64,000 nucleotides of DNA. Origin: Methylobacter luteus IMV-B-3098. Lineage in GTDB: Bacteria; Pseudomonadota; Gammaproteobacteria; Methylococcales; Methylomonadaceae. Positions 1 through 8,207 of this stretch are shown here, in pieces. Position 1 is the stretch's first letter; each line of letters starts with the position of its first letter. Where the stretch lies: contig NZ_KE386569.1 of assembly GCF_000427625.1 (NCBI RefSeq), positions 2,100,591-2,164,590 on the forward strand. The letters run 5' to 3'. The position numbers were made by a program, and so were the translations under genes. The notes beneath the pieces are model-generated. The model was not told where the DNA came from. It did no database searches and saw only the letters and a program-made list of their open reading frames with translations.

Positions 1-969
1 GACAGTAACAGCCCATATCAAATTTATACGCCATGGTCAACGCCTGATTTGAACAAATTTTCGTACAAACAGTTGCATATCGATGCGGAGAGATATCAGA
101 TTGGTGCGAATGTGACCTCTATTGTGAAGGAAGGAGGTCAACCATCGGCTTGGGTTGTTCCGCAGAACTATAAAGTCACAGCAAGAGTTACGAATGTATA
201 CGAAAACTTTAGCGGCGCTTTACCCGCACCACCACGTATCGGTGATGAGGTCACGATGACTTATGTTCTGGATAGCCAAAAATCTCCCGACTATCAGGAC
301 AGTTGGTCAATTCACTACAGCTTCAATCAAAACGAAGGCAATATGGAGGTTAGCTGGTCAAATGTAACGCTTAAAACCTCAGCGTCGCAATCGATGGTTG
401 ATCATCATATTGGCATAGATGCCAATAATGGTAACCGCATTCAGTTCTACCATGTGGGAAGCCCCGGCCCTTTTGAAAGCGATGGCAATCCTGCTCCAGA
501 CGTTAATTTTATTGGTTTTGGCCTTGGCAGTGACGGCTCTCAGTATCAGACTTATACACCGTGGTTAGCGCCTGATCTAAGCAAGTTTGCGATGAGACAC
601 TTGCATGTCGCTACGAGTGGATATTCATTTGATGCGGATGTGACTTCTATTGTGAATATACCATTCACTGTTTGGCCGGAACATGGAACTATGCATATAA
701 GCCAGAAATTTGATGTGTTTGTCACCGCGCCGGCAGGCTCTGACTCCGTAGAATTCTTCAATAATTCAATGCCAGAACCGTTATTGATCCCATGTGAAAT
801 TGCGCCAAGTTTCTATGGGCAAACTGAAACCAAATTTCTATGCCGGGATTTAGATGCTGCCAGATTACAGCTTTATCCTGAAAATAGTAGTGGTGTAACC
901 ATTCGTCTAAAAAATCTGGCAACGGGCCGATCACTAGAGCGCGTAATGAACTGGCGCATGGTTGATTAG
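1..969 (+). CDS. Repeat-containing protein of unknown function, 5' end outside window
   Basis: The reading frame is open from base 1, so the true start lies upstream; the first possible internal start is a TTG at 49. I do not recognise the family. The visible part holds a tandem repeat: a block at bases 13-120 (YQIYTPW, PDLNKF, then NVTSIV) recurs at 541-650 (YQTYTPW, PDLSKF, then DVTSIV), a period of 528 bases or 176 residues. The segments are rich in Ser, Thr, Asn and aromatic residues, as in beta-rich surface or secreted proteins, but no signal peptide can be judged without the N-terminus. It is AT-rich and is followed about 100 bases later by attC-like sequences, so it may be an integron cassette gene. 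Function is not inferred. Confidence 0.75.
   Translation, partial: DSNSPYQIYTPWSTPDLNKFSYKQLHIDAERYQIGANVTSIVKEGGQPSAWVVPQNYKVTARVTNVYENFSGALPAPPRIGDEVTMTYVLDSQKSPDYQDSWSIHYSFNQNEGNMEVSWSNVTLKTSASQSMVDHHIGIDANNGNRIQFYHVGSPGPFESDGNPAPDVNFIGFGLGSDGSQYQTYTPWLAPDLSKFAMRHLHVATSGYSFDADVTSIVNIPFTVWPEHGTMHISQKFDVFVTAPAGSDSVEFFNNSMPEPLLIPCEIAPSFYGQTETKFLCRDLDAARLQLYPENSSGVTIRLKNLATGRSLERVMNWRMVD
13..650 (+). repeat. Tandem coding repeat, 176-residue period
   Basis: Two copies of a motif block (YTPW, then PDL.KF, L H, TSIV) are encoded at 13-120 and 541-650. They are recognisably related at protein level but diverged in DNA. A further unit may lie upstream of the window. Confidence 0.7.
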
Positions 970-1072
970 CCGTTCTAAAGTTTAAACATCCAGCTCAAAA
1001 GACCAAGAGTTATATCTTCGCTCCGTTTTTAGAGCTTAAGCAAGAGTTTGATAGCATCTTTGATATTGAGTC

Positions 1073-1133
1073 GGATAACTCAAAGATGGATGGTTCTTAT
1101 CAAGCGGATGCCGCTTAACGAATAAGGTTAGAT
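1073..1133 (+). repeat. attC-like integron recombination site (degenerate)
   Basis: The 3' half matches an attC: a CCGCTTAAC core, then GTTAGAT at 1127-1133, which fits the R' consensus GTTRRRY. Two short stems with extrahelical bases are visible: AAGCGG (1102-1107) with CCGCTT (1111-1116), and CTTAT (1096-1100) with ATAAG (1122-1126). The R'' box is weak (GGATAAC at 1073-1079). No integrase gene is seen in the window. Confidence 0.5.
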
Positions 1134-1163
1134 TGTGTGTTCAAAGCGAACCACAATCTAACC
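1126..1163. repeat. Long perfect inverted repeat between two attC-like sites
   Basis: GGTTAGATTGTG at 1126-1137 pairs perfectly with CACAATCTAACC at 1152-1163. A further GTTC/GAAC pairing (1139-1142 with 1148-1151) lies inside after one bulged T. There is no T-tract, so it is not a typical terminator. Its arms contain the R' box of the left attC-like site and the R'' box of the right one, so the stretch between them resembles a gene-less mini-cassette. Confidence 0.6.
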
Positions 1164-1216
1164 GATTGTTGGACAAGTCGAAGCCGCTTCGCAGATCGGC
1201 TTAACTTGGGCGCTAG
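1156..1216 (+). repeat. attC-like integron site, 3' end broken by IS insertion
   Basis: It begins with ATCTAAC (1156-1162), fitting the R'' consensus RYYYAAC, and ends with CGGCTTAACTTGGGCG, like the 3' half of aadA-type attC sites. Stems CAAGT (1174-1178) with ACTTG (1204-1208), and AAGCCG (1181-1186) with CGGCTT (1197-1202), have unpaired bases between them, as attC folds do. The R' box expected next is occupied by the CTAG target of the IS element; after the element, sequence resumes at 2770. Confidence 0.6.
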
Positions 1217-2765
1217 GAGTCTGTCGGACAGGGTTCAGTATTATGATTCTTATTTGACCGATATGGATTATTGGCGGCATTGAGTCTTCGGTTCTGCCCA
1301 ACCAAGAGCTATTTCGGGTTATTTTTCCGTTATCCGGCCGCCAGCACATGCATTCGCTTTAAATTGAAGGCCATAGTCACCAGTTTCCACTCACCAGCTA
1401 CCGCATCAAGACCTCTCAGCGAGAATTGGCGGAAGCCCAGTACCTGTTTGATGATCCCAAATACCGGCTCGACCGTGCTTTTGCGTTTACCATAAAGCGT
1501 GCGGCCACTCTGGGTTTTGAGTTTCCAGGCCATTTTGACCAGCGGGTCATCGCTTTCAGGTTCCGGTGCATCCGGCGTCAGGCGTTCCGCCAATGGCAGA
1601 TGATGGGCTTCCCGGCCCAGCGCGATGAGGGGTGTAATTTTTTGCTCCACACAGGCCTGGATGTTGTCTTTGCTGAAGTAGCCGTTGTCGGCCAGCAGCA
1701 TTTCCGGCTTGCCGAGGCTGTCCGGCAAGGCGTTCAGCGCTTTCAGCATCGGCTCGACTTGCCGCTTGTCGTTGGTATGCTGGCTGAGCGTGGCGGCAAC
1801 CACCAGCAGGCTGTCAACATCGACGGCCGCCTGGGCATTGTAGCCCTGCACGAAGCCGTCCTTGCTCGGCATGATCCGCGATGCTTCGTCGGTCAGGTTG
1901 ATCTGGTCCTTAGCTTGGGGGCCGGTTTCGGGCGCCTTGGGCTCCTGGCCTCGGGGTTTTTTGCCCGCCTGGCGCTGGCGCTCCCGGTCAGCCAGTCTCT
2001 CCTGGTGGTCTTTTTGGGCTTGTTCGTCCCGTTCTTTAACCCGTTCGGCAATCTTGGCCTTGGCTTCCGCCAAGGCTTTCAAGCGATCTTCCCGACGCGC
2101 GACTTCCGCCGGCAAATCGATACCGTCGGCCAATTCTTCCTGATCAACGTCCGCTGCCTTTTTCAGCAGGGCCTGCACTTCCTCACGCAATTGCGCTTCC
2201 AGCTTTTCGATGTGGCCATGGGACAAGGCCTTGTGCTTCGAGGCATTGGCCTTGATTTTGGTACCATCCAGCGAAATCTGTCCCAGCTTGACGAGTTTCA
2301 TCGTCTGCGCCAGTGTCAGCACTTGTACGAACAAGTCCTCCAACTCCACCAGAAAGGTCTTGCGGAAATGAGCCAGGGTGTCATGATCGGGATGATGATT
2401 GGCAGCAATGAACCGAAACGCCACTGAATCGTAGGTTGCCCGCTCGATCTTGCGACTGGAGAACGTGCCGGTCGCATAACCATAGATCAGCAGGGCCAAC
2501 AGCAGTGCCGGATGATAAGCCGCTGAACCCCGTCCAGAATAATGGCCTGTCAGTTTTGATAGATCGAGCTGATCGATCACTTCGACGATAAAGCGTGCCA
2601 GGTGGTCTTCCGGCAACCATTCGTCCACGGACGGCGGAAGCAAATACTGTTGGTTACGATCAAACTGAATAAAGCGACTCATCAGAAATCATGGCGGTAA
2701 AATGATTGAACTCATCACTATTTTACAACTGATGAGATTTAAATGCTGATAAGTCCGACAGACTC
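1217..2765 (-). mobile_element. IS1182-like insertion sequence, copy 1
   Basis: The element is 1549 bp with 13-bp terminal inverted repeats GAGTCTGTCGGAC. It is flanked on both sides by CTAG (1213-1216 and 2766-2769), probably a 4-bp target duplication, although CTAG could instead belong to the ends. It carries one transposase gene on the minus strand. A copy with identical ends and an identical predicted transposase lies in opposite orientation at 47637-49185. It sits in the 3' box of an attC-like site. Confidence 0.9.
1330..2682 (-). CDS. IS1182-family transposase (copy 1)
   Basis: A 450-residue DDE-type transposase. The N-terminal DUF772-like domain (SRFIQFDRNQQYLLPPSVDE, then a P-DH-L-RF block) is typical of IS1182-family enzymes. 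A highly charged Ala/Lys/Glu/Gln-rich coiled-coil-like segment spans roughly residues 150-255. The C-terminal half has the catalytic-core patterns DGTKIKANASKH and LLADNGYFS and a terminal E-containing KSTVEPVFGIIKQ. It is intact, full length for the family and identical in translation to the second copy, so both may be recent and active. It would act on its own inverted repeats at 1217 and 2765. Confidence 0.93.
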   Translation of the reverse strand: MSRFIQFDRNQQYLLPPSVDEWLPEDHLARFIVEVIDQLDLSKLTGHYSGRGSAAYHPALLLALLIYGYATGTFSSRKIERATYDSVAFRFIAANHHPDHDTLAHFRKTFLVELEDLFVQVLTLAQTMKLVKLGQISLDGTKIKANASKHKALSHGHIEKLEAQLREEVQALLKKAADVDQEELADGIDLPAEVARREDRLKALAEAKAKIAERVKERDEQAQKDHQERLADRERQRQAGKKPRGQEPKAPETGPQAKDQINLTDEASRIMPSKDGFVQGYNAQAAVDVDSLLVVAATLSQHTNDKRQVEPMLKALNALPDSLGKPEMLLADNGYFSKDNIQACVEQKITPLIALGREAHHLPLAERLTPDAPEPESDDPLVKMAWKLKTQSGRTLYGKRKSTVEPVFGIIKQVLGFRQFSLRGLDAVAGEWKLVTMAFNLKRMHVLAAG

Positions 2766-2810
2766 CTAGTCATTTAATTAGGATGTATTTTTATAATAAG
2801 GGAAAAAACA

Positions 2811-5453
2811 GTGAAAAAAATCAATCCGTTTAGTATTGTGCGTATTTTAAGTTTATTTCTGATAGCCACTGCATTACCTAACCAAAGTTTTGCATTTAAG
2901 CCTACAGCAGAATTTGGTCATGTTGGTATTGTTCGTGACGCGCTTGAGGACATTAAGAGGATTTCATCAAAAGGAAATACATTAGTATTTTCAGAACGGG
3001 CAATTAAAGAAATAAGAGAATCCACTGCAAGCGTAGATGACTTGACATCAGAATTGTTGACAAATCCTGCTGCGCATTGTGATGATGAATTACTACATGA
3101 TTGTACTTTTAGAATAAACAGCATTAAAAAAGCCGTTATAGATAATCTTAAAAATGATGCTACTCGAAATGGTGCTGGAGCAAGAAGAGAAATAGGACAT
3201 GCCTTGCACACATTGCAAGATTTTTATTCTCACAGTAATTGGATTGAAATTAGCGGTGGAGATTCACCTAACCCTGATTTAGGACTCTCTCTGATTTCTG
3301 CATTATCACCAAGCCAAATAACTTGCGACAGTACCCAAGCAAATTTAGATGGCTTTGGTCTTTCTAGTCTTACAACTGGTTATTTTCCGCTTGATGGAAT
3401 TAGTGCGCCTGCAGGAAAATGTCTTCATGGATTTCCTCTGCTAACAGATGGCATACACAAAGACTCTCCCTTACAAATAGGCCATGCTGCAGCTAGAAAG
3501 ACTGCAGTTGAGGCAACTAGAAAATTTATAGAAGAAATTCTGGATGCGGAAGGCATTAAAGGTAATGACTTAGCTATCGCTGAGTTTATGGATTCAATAG
3601 GAACATTTGGTGTTGTTATTGATGATACAGGAAGCATGGGTACAGAAATAGCCGGTGTTCAAAATATTATTGCAAATCTAGTTGCAGCAATTCAAACTGA
3701 CCCAGAAATATCTTTTACAAATTTCCTCTTTGAACGTTATGGCGACCCTGATATTGGAGAGCCTAGTCTTAGTAAAACAGCGGATGAGTTGTTAAACTCA
3801 GTCTTTAGTATTTCACCAAACGGCGGAGGAGACTGTCCAGAACTCGGTCAAACTGCGTTGTTACGTTCTTTAGATAAATCAGAAGTAAAAAGCCAATTGT
3901 ATTTTTTTTCTGATGCGACCTCAAAAGACTCAGACCTTTCGAGTAAAGTAGAGTCTTTAGCATCGGAAAAGAAGTCAGTAATTAACTATTCCATAACAGG
4001 CTCTTGTTCTCCTGTTGATCCAGCCTATATAAAAGTAGCCCAAGCGACTGGAGGTCAGGTTTTTATAATTAATCCGACTGAAACGAATAAATTATTTAAT
4101 CTTATTCAACCTTCTTTAAAAGGCGATCTTGAGCCAATCCTAATTGTGCAAGACGCTAATAGTTCTACTGAAAAAAAATATAGCATTCCTGTTGACTCAA
4201 CTATTACTGGAATTACGTTTTCAATTGTTTCTGATGTGCTTTCAACAGCTAAAGTGTTTCGTCCTTCTGGTGAAGAAGCGTTACTCAATGACTCAGACGT
4301 AACAATTACAACATTATCTAATGGAAAAATTATCAGAGTCGCTTCACCTGAAATAGGCTCTTGGAACTTGTCTGTTTCTGGTTCTGGAGACCTTTCAATT
4401 TCAGTATTGGGAAATAGTTCTATTAGTTTAAATGATTTTGATTTTGTCGAAGAACGCGGTCGGTTAGGTCATACTGGGTTATTTCCAATTTCAGGAAAGC
4501 CCATACTAAGCGATTCGCCATCACTTGCTAAAGCGTTTATTACGGGAGGCATATCAACAGCAACATTCGAAATACGAGCAAAAGACAATCATTTAATTCA
4601 ATTGATTGACTTAAACAAAGGAACGGGAGAGGTTGCTACGGATGAATTTTTTGGTTCCCTTACCCTGCCAATCGAACCATTCCGCGTTTATGTTAACGGC
4701 ATAGATGATGCGGGGAAAGCTTATACTCGTGCTTTTCCCAGAGTATTTGTAGCTCAAACAGTGAAAATCACACCAGAAATTCCATTTATAGAATTGAAGC
4801 CAAATAGTTTAGTAAAAATCAATTTTACCGTAACAAATTTTGGAAATGCTGGTGATTTTTCTCTTTCATCTTCTGAGACTATTGGATTGATAACAAGCAT
4901 TAAACCATCAACAGTTACTTTAGCTACCAATGAAACGGCTACAGTAGAAGTTAGTCTATCAATGCCTGACGGAATTTCTGTAGGTAATGACCAGAAGGGT
5001 TCTTTAGTTGTAGAAGTACAAAGTTTATCTAATAAAGAAATAAATAATACTGCTGTGGTTCAATTGGCTGTTGAAAATTTGATACACGCTGTTATTGATA
5101 TTAAGCCTGGAGACAGTAACAATCATGTTAATCTAAAATCTCATGGAATTTTCCCTGTGGCTATTTTAACTACAAAGTTAGCTGACGGAGATGACTATGA
5201 TTTCGATGTAAGTCAAATCGATTTATCAAGTTTAACTTTATCGGGTTCTAGTGTCTTAATAAATGGGAACAGTGGGAACATTGGTACTTTTAAAGATATT
5301 GATAATGATGGTGATAAGGACTTACTTATACATTTTCATACCGATGAACTCAATTTAAATACATTATCAATTCCAGCAGAAATTAAAGGAGTTCTATTAA
5401 ACGGAGCTAGCTTTATAGGCGTAGACTCAATAAGTCTAACCCCAGCTAAGTAA
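2811..5453 (+). CDS. Secreted Het-C-like / von Willebrand factor A domain protein
   Basis: 880 residues, starting at GTG after a GGGA ribosome-binding site. The N-terminus is a signal peptide ending near NQSFA. Residues about 30-240 resemble the Het-C/VWA7 type of zinc-phospholipase-like domain: H37, then H130-ALH-TLQD-FYSH-SNW (candidate metal ligands H130, H133, D137, H141). A vWA domain follows with an intact MIDAS motif DDTGSM at 271-276. The middle has Ig-like beta segments. The C-terminal ~120 residues (IDIKPGD, GIFPVAILTT, DIDNDGDKDL) match a repeat often found at the ends of secreted bacterial proteins and include a Ca-loop-like acidic run. It lies just beyond the broken attC site and is AT-rich, so probably transferred. 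Substrate or partner is unknown. Confidence 0.8.
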   Translation: MKKINPFSIVRILSLFLIATALPNQSFAFKPTAEFGHVGIVRDALEDIKRISSKGNTLVFSERAIKEIRESTASVDDLTSELLTNPAAHCDDELLHDCTFRINSIKKAVIDNLKNDATRNGAGARREIGHALHTLQDFYSHSNWIEISGGDSPNPDLGLSLISALSPSQITCDSTQANLDGFGLSSLTTGYFPLDGISAPAGKCLHGFPLLTDGIHKDSPLQIGHAAARKTAVEATRKFIEEILDAEGIKGNDLAIAEFMDSIGTFGVVIDDTGSMGTEIAGVQNIIANLVAAIQTDPEISFTNFLFERYGDPDIGEPSLSKTADELLNSVFSISPNGGGDCPELGQTALLRSLDKSEVKSQLYFFSDATSKDSDLSSKVESLASEKKSVINYSITGSCSPVDPAYIKVAQATGGQVFIINPTETNKLFNLIQPSLKGDLEPILIVQDANSSTEKKYSIPVDSTITGITFSIVSDVLSTAKVFRPSGEEALLNDSDVTITTLSNGKIIRVASPEIGSWNLSVSGSGDLSISVLGNSSISLNDFDFVEERGRLGHTGLFPISGKPILSDSPSLAKAFITGGISTATFEIRAKDNHLIQLIDLNKGTGEVATDEFFGSLTLPIEPFRVYVNGIDDAGKAYTRAFPRVFVAQTVKITPEIPFIELKPNSLVKINFTVTNFGNAGDFSLSSSETIGLITSIKPSTVTLATNETATVEVSLSMPDGISVGNDQKGSLVVEVQSLSNKEINNTAVVQLAVENLIHAVIDIKPGDSNNHVNLKSHGIFPVAILTTKLADGDDYDFDVSQIDLSSLTLSGSSVLINGNSGNIGTFKDIDNDGDKDLLIHFHTDELNLNTLSIPAEIKGVLLNGASFIGVDSISLTPAK

Positions 5454-5464
5454 TTTAAATGTAT

Positions 5465-5494
5465 GGGCATGTTATTAAATCGTGCCCTATTTTA
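5465..5494 (+). terminator. Rho-independent terminator after the vWA gene
   Basis: GGGCATG (5465-5471) pairs with CGTGCCC (5481-5487) across an AT loop with one G-T pair, followed by TATTTTATT. It lies 11 bases after the stop codon of the vWA gene. Confidence 0.75.
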
Positions 5495-5496
5495 TT

Positions 5497-5868
5497 ATGA
5501 TCAACCTTAAATCCTATAATATAGAAAAGTATATAAAGTTATTTACGTTAACCAAAAAGCTTTTGCTATTGATAACAAAATCTTTTTATATATTCCTTAT
5601 TTTATTATTAATTTATACATTACTATTCAATGTAATAGAAAGCGGAGATTTTTTTTCTGGCAGAACAGAGATATTAACTATATTATGGTGCATAGTATTG
5701 ATATTTCCATTTTGGATGCTTTATGCATGGGTGAAAAATACTAAATACATTGGATATATATGCACATTAATTATTTACTATGCATTATGGATATATACCC
5801 CAATATTCAAAATAGTGTTCAGAATAATCAGAAATTTATTGATGAAAATGGTTTCATGGTTATTTTAG
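5497..5868 (+). CDS. Small membrane protein, unknown
   Basis: From the ATG at 5497 this encodes 123 residues, very rich in Ile, Leu, Phe, Tyr and Lys. Three hydrophobic segments are visible (about residues 25-48, 60-82 and 85-105), so it is probably an inner-membrane protein. I do not recognise a family. An upstream GTG at 5482 would lie inside the terminator hairpin, so the ATG is preferred; there is no good ribosome-binding site. Low GC matches the preceding vWA gene and suggests the same foreign segment. It could be an immunity or accessory protein, but nothing shows that directly. Confidence 0.5.
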   Translation: MINLKSYNIEKYIKLFTLTKKLLLLITKSFYIFLILLLIYTLLFNVIESGDFFSGRTEILTILWCIVLIFPFWMLYAWVKNTKYIGYICTLIIYYALWIYTPIFKIVFRIIRNLLMKMVSWLF

Positions 5869-6551
5869 ATTGAACTCATATTTTTTAATAATTTCGATTT
5901 ATCAAAAAAGCAAATCAGAAGGACATATTGATATCACCTATTCATATGAAATATGATAATTATGAATACACTGGGTGTAGAGTCAGAGTTATGGATAGTT
6001 TGTATTTGATATCAAATGTTGATATTGAGTTTTATCCATCATGAGTACGAGCATACAAAAATAATAGAGCAATTGATTTATGGTATAGGCTATCCTCTCC
6101 ATGGCAATCCTTTTGCTACAATGGAATTTATATAGATAAAGTTGTAATAATTATTTTAGTTTTGTTAATTATTTTTTCTTAGACTCTATCATAAGAGAGC
6201 ACGAACAAAATACAGCTCTAACCATTATGAACACTATAGTTATTTCTGTTCATATCTTCATTGAACGTTTTAATTCAATAAATATTTCTAATAAAGTTAA
6301 AAAAGCCATAAGTTAATAAAATACAAAATTAAAAGGCTCTGACTATGCAGGATAGAAAAAATACAGGTTTATTTTATAGTGCGATTGGATGATTGGGTGA
6401 AGAAAGTTAATCATTAATATTTGATGACTCCGTGCCCTAACCCATAACTGGAAACCGCTACCGATCAATCCTAGCTTGGTTCTAGGCCTTTATTTCTGCC
6501 AGATGATAAAGTCAAAAATATAAACCCGACTTCTATCTTCCCTTTTGGAGA
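5869..6551. other. AT-rich gene-poor stretch with decayed coding fragments
   Basis: No intact gene is seen. A short open segment at about 6042-6134 encodes HEYEHTKIIEQLIYGIGYP followed by HGNPFATMEFI and a stop; it looks like the end of a decayed gene but has no start. A CCTAG/CTAGG hairpin lies at 6470-6486. No attC consensus was found here. Confidence 0.4.
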
Positions 6552-6767
6552 TCATCCTCTCTTTTTATCAGCCTCGGGAAGCAAGTCAACCAAAGTGCAG
6601 TTTAAAGCTTTGGCCAGTTTCCTGAGCACGTCGATAGACACATTTTCGGCGCTGCCGCCTTCAACTTTGCTGATCATCGATTGGGTTACGCCTGAGCGGT
6701 TCTCAAGCTCTTTTTGGATCAAGCCCAGTTCAAGTCGCTTACGTTTTATAATGTCGCCTATTTGCAT
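6552..6767 (-). CDS. XRE-family helix-turn-helix regulator
   Basis: 71 residues forming one HTH_3/Cro-CI-like domain: IGDIIKRKRLELGLIQKELE begins helix 1-2, and SGVTQSMISKVEGG is the recognition-helix region, with the usual hydrophobic core after it. It has no effector domain. Its own promoter (6797-6826) contains a perfect 16-bp palindrome in the spacer, and the same palindrome recurs at 9038-9053 upstream of the minus-strand phage-type operon. It therefore probably represses itself and that operon, as a phage repressor or a plasmid-type controller would. It lies just downstream of that operon but is separated from it by a terminator. Confidence 0.85.
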   Translation of the reverse strand: MQIGDIIKRKRLELGLIQKELENRSGVTQSMISKVEGGSAENVSIDVLRKLAKALNCTLVDLLPEADKKRG

Positions 6768-6796
6768 CGGATTTCCAACCCTGAGTGAAACGCGGC

Positions 6797-6826
6797 ATTA
6801 TATGAATATATTCATAAGAAAGACAA
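6797..6826 (-). promoter_or_regulatory. Promoter with operator palindrome for the XRE regulator
   Basis: On the minus strand a perfect -10 TATAAT (6797-6802) lies 18 bases from a -35-like TTGTCT (6821-6826). The spacer and -10 are covered by the 16-bp palindrome TATGAATATATTCATA (6801-6816), which begins 34 bases upstream of the regulator start. Binding there would block RNA polymerase. Confidence 0.75.
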
Positions 6827-6828
6827 AA

Positions 6829-6847
6829 AAAAGCCGCCGAAGCGGCT
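6829..6847 (-). terminator. Rho-independent terminator after the Gp157-like gene
   Basis: On the minus strand AGCCGC-TTCG-GCGGCT (6847-6832) is followed by eight T. It has a UUCG tetraloop and lies 21 bases past the stop of the Gp157-like gene, separating that operon from the regulator's promoter. Confidence 0.9.
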
Positions 6848-6867
6848 CTGATTTCAATGAGAAATGA

Positions 6868-7371
6868 TTATCGGATAGCCAGGCGCGTGCTGTTGACCAG
6901 TTCAGCGCCGGGCACCGCTTCGCCGGCTTTGATCGCGTCCCTGATCGCGGCTTTATTGATTCTCCAGGTGGTGACCGGTTCTATGAACTGGTCCGGGATC
7001 GCGTCTTCGTCGACGATATGAATGGCCGAAGGATTATCCTGGATTGACAGCTTGAAATACGTGCATTCAATTGTGCTGATGCCGGTGTGCTCCATATTGC
7101 CCTTCAGGTAATCTTTCAGCCATTTCACGCGGCTTTCCAATATTCTCCGGCGCTTGCCCATGTCGGCTTCGGCGTTTTTGATCGCCTCGGCCGTGGCTTC
7201 CATATTGCGCAGGAATTTGGCGACGTTGATCGCCTTATCTTCCAGTTCGCCGCTTAAAGCTTCCAGCGTGCCATTAATGACTTCGGCCGGAAGATCGGCC
7301 TCCGGATCGGTCAAGGCGTCCAACGCTTCAATGTAATTGGCACTCAATTGATAGAGAGTCAAACGGCTCAC
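6868..7371 (-). CDS. Siphovirus Gp157-like protein
   Basis: 167 residues matching the phage Gp157 family pattern: an all-helical N-terminal half (LYQLSANYIEALDAL, then a conserved KAINVAKFLRNMEATAEAIK region), a KRRRILESRVKWLKDYLKG coiled segment, and a C-terminal beta part ending in WRINKAAIRDAIKAG and TRLAIR. The family occurs in phage and prophage DNA-metabolism clusters, often beside recombinases; early work linked it to phage resistance, but its biochemical role is not settled. Its start overlaps the stop of the upstream 278-aa gene by 4 bases, indicating translational coupling. GC content is higher than in the flanking AT-rich DNA. Confidence 0.8.
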   Translation of the reverse strand: MSRLTLYQLSANYIEALDALTDPEADLPAEVINGTLEALSGELEDKAINVAKFLRNMEATAEAIKNAEADMGKRRRILESRVKWLKDYLKGNMEHTGISTIECTYFKLSIQDNPSAIHIVDEDAIPDQFIEPVTTWRINKAAIRDAIKAGEAVPGAELVNSTRLAIR

Positions 7372-8204
7372 TGCGTTGCCCTCGCAAACTGGTCAAGCTT
7401 TCGGTAAAGGACCTGATAAAATTCAGGGTCCAACTCTTCGAAACTGGCGAAGCGCTTCTTCGATGCCTTGATCATCCAGTTTTTAACCCTGTCCCGGTCC
7501 AGACCGAGTTCTTCTATCCGGGCCTCAAGCTGATGATGCTGGTCTTCAGTAATGCGCTGAGAGGCGGTATCCGGCTCAATCTCGGCTTGCTGGATATTCT
7601 CGGATTCGCGACGTGCCATCATATCCTCGATGTCCTGCGTGAAGACTTCGGACAAACCCGCCATTCTTAGCGTAGCATCGATGTGGGCCGATTTTTCGGC
7701 CATCTTCAGCGCCTTGTTGATATCACCGTAGTCCTGGGCGAGGAGACGAGCCCCTACCCCATCTGCCACTACGCGCCCGGATGCTTCCAGGATCTCGCAG
7801 CGGATAATGATCTGGCTCAGTTTTGCGCCCGTGAGCGCGGCCTTTTCATAATCCGGCAAGGTCGGATAACGCACCGTCAATCCCAGCATGCCGCAGATTT
7901 TCTCGGCACCGGGCTTGAACAGACTAGGCTTGCTGAAATGCGCCGGGTTTCTGCAATCCTTGCCGGCATGGCATTTGCTCCGGCTGACAACATGAACTCT
8001 CCCGTAATCGATACCTTCCACCAGAGCATCATGCACCCATGCCATGAGCACGGCGCGATTTGCCCTGCGCCGATCCAGGCCTTCCCTGAAAGTATCGGCC
8101 GGCAGATCCAACGGATTCGCGGAAACGACCGGCAATTGCGCATGTTCGTTTTTGACCGGCTTTGCCTGGTCAACTAATTGGGTTGATGAATACATAAAAT
8201 ACAA
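7368..8204 (-). CDS. Phage-type protein, possible recombination/annealing factor
   Basis: 278 residues. The N-terminus is polar; the middle has CHAGKDCRNPAHFSKPSLFK followed by PGAEKICGMLGL, with a Cys/His cluster (C-x5-C-x4-H) that might bind metal. A later segment (KALKMAEKSAHIDATLRMAG) resembles the helix of single-strand annealing proteins in which a KxxxTDAxKRA pattern is found. That similarity is weak and is my inference. The C-terminal part after about residue 195 contains an EELGLDRDRVKNWMIKASKK region like those in phage accessory proteins. It overlaps the Gp157-like gene, a common partner of phage recombinases. It could also be an unrelated conserved phage protein. Confidence 0.65.
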   Translation of the reverse strand: MYFMYSSTQLVDQAKPVKNEHAQLPVVSANPLDLPADTFREGLDRRRANRAVLMAWVHDALVEGIDYGRVHVVSRSKCHAGKDCRNPAHFSKPSLFKPGAEKICGMLGLTVRYPTLPDYEKAALTGAKLSQIIIRCEILEASGRVVADGVGARLLAQDYGDINKALKMAEKSAHIDATLRMAGLSEVFTQDIEDMMARRESENIQQAEIEPDTASQRITEDQHHQLEARIEELGLDRDRVKNWMIKASKKRFASFEELDPEFYQVLYRKLDQFARATQ

Positions 8205-8207
8205 TTC

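Noticed and set aside
1138-1163. Terminator at the 1126-1163 hairpin
   Set aside because: The stem is strong but no T-run follows on either strand; its arms coincide with attC R boxes, which explains it better.
1426-2427. 333-codon plus-strand frame opposite transposase copy 1 (and its twin at 47975-48976)
   Set aside because: It is the antisense shadow of the transposase gene; the sense frame has clear family motifs and the antisense product has none.
5869-6551. A third attC site after the AT-rich vWA region
   Set aside because: Several TAAC and GTTA motifs occur, but none fits GTTRRRY paired with RYYYAAC at suitable spacing.
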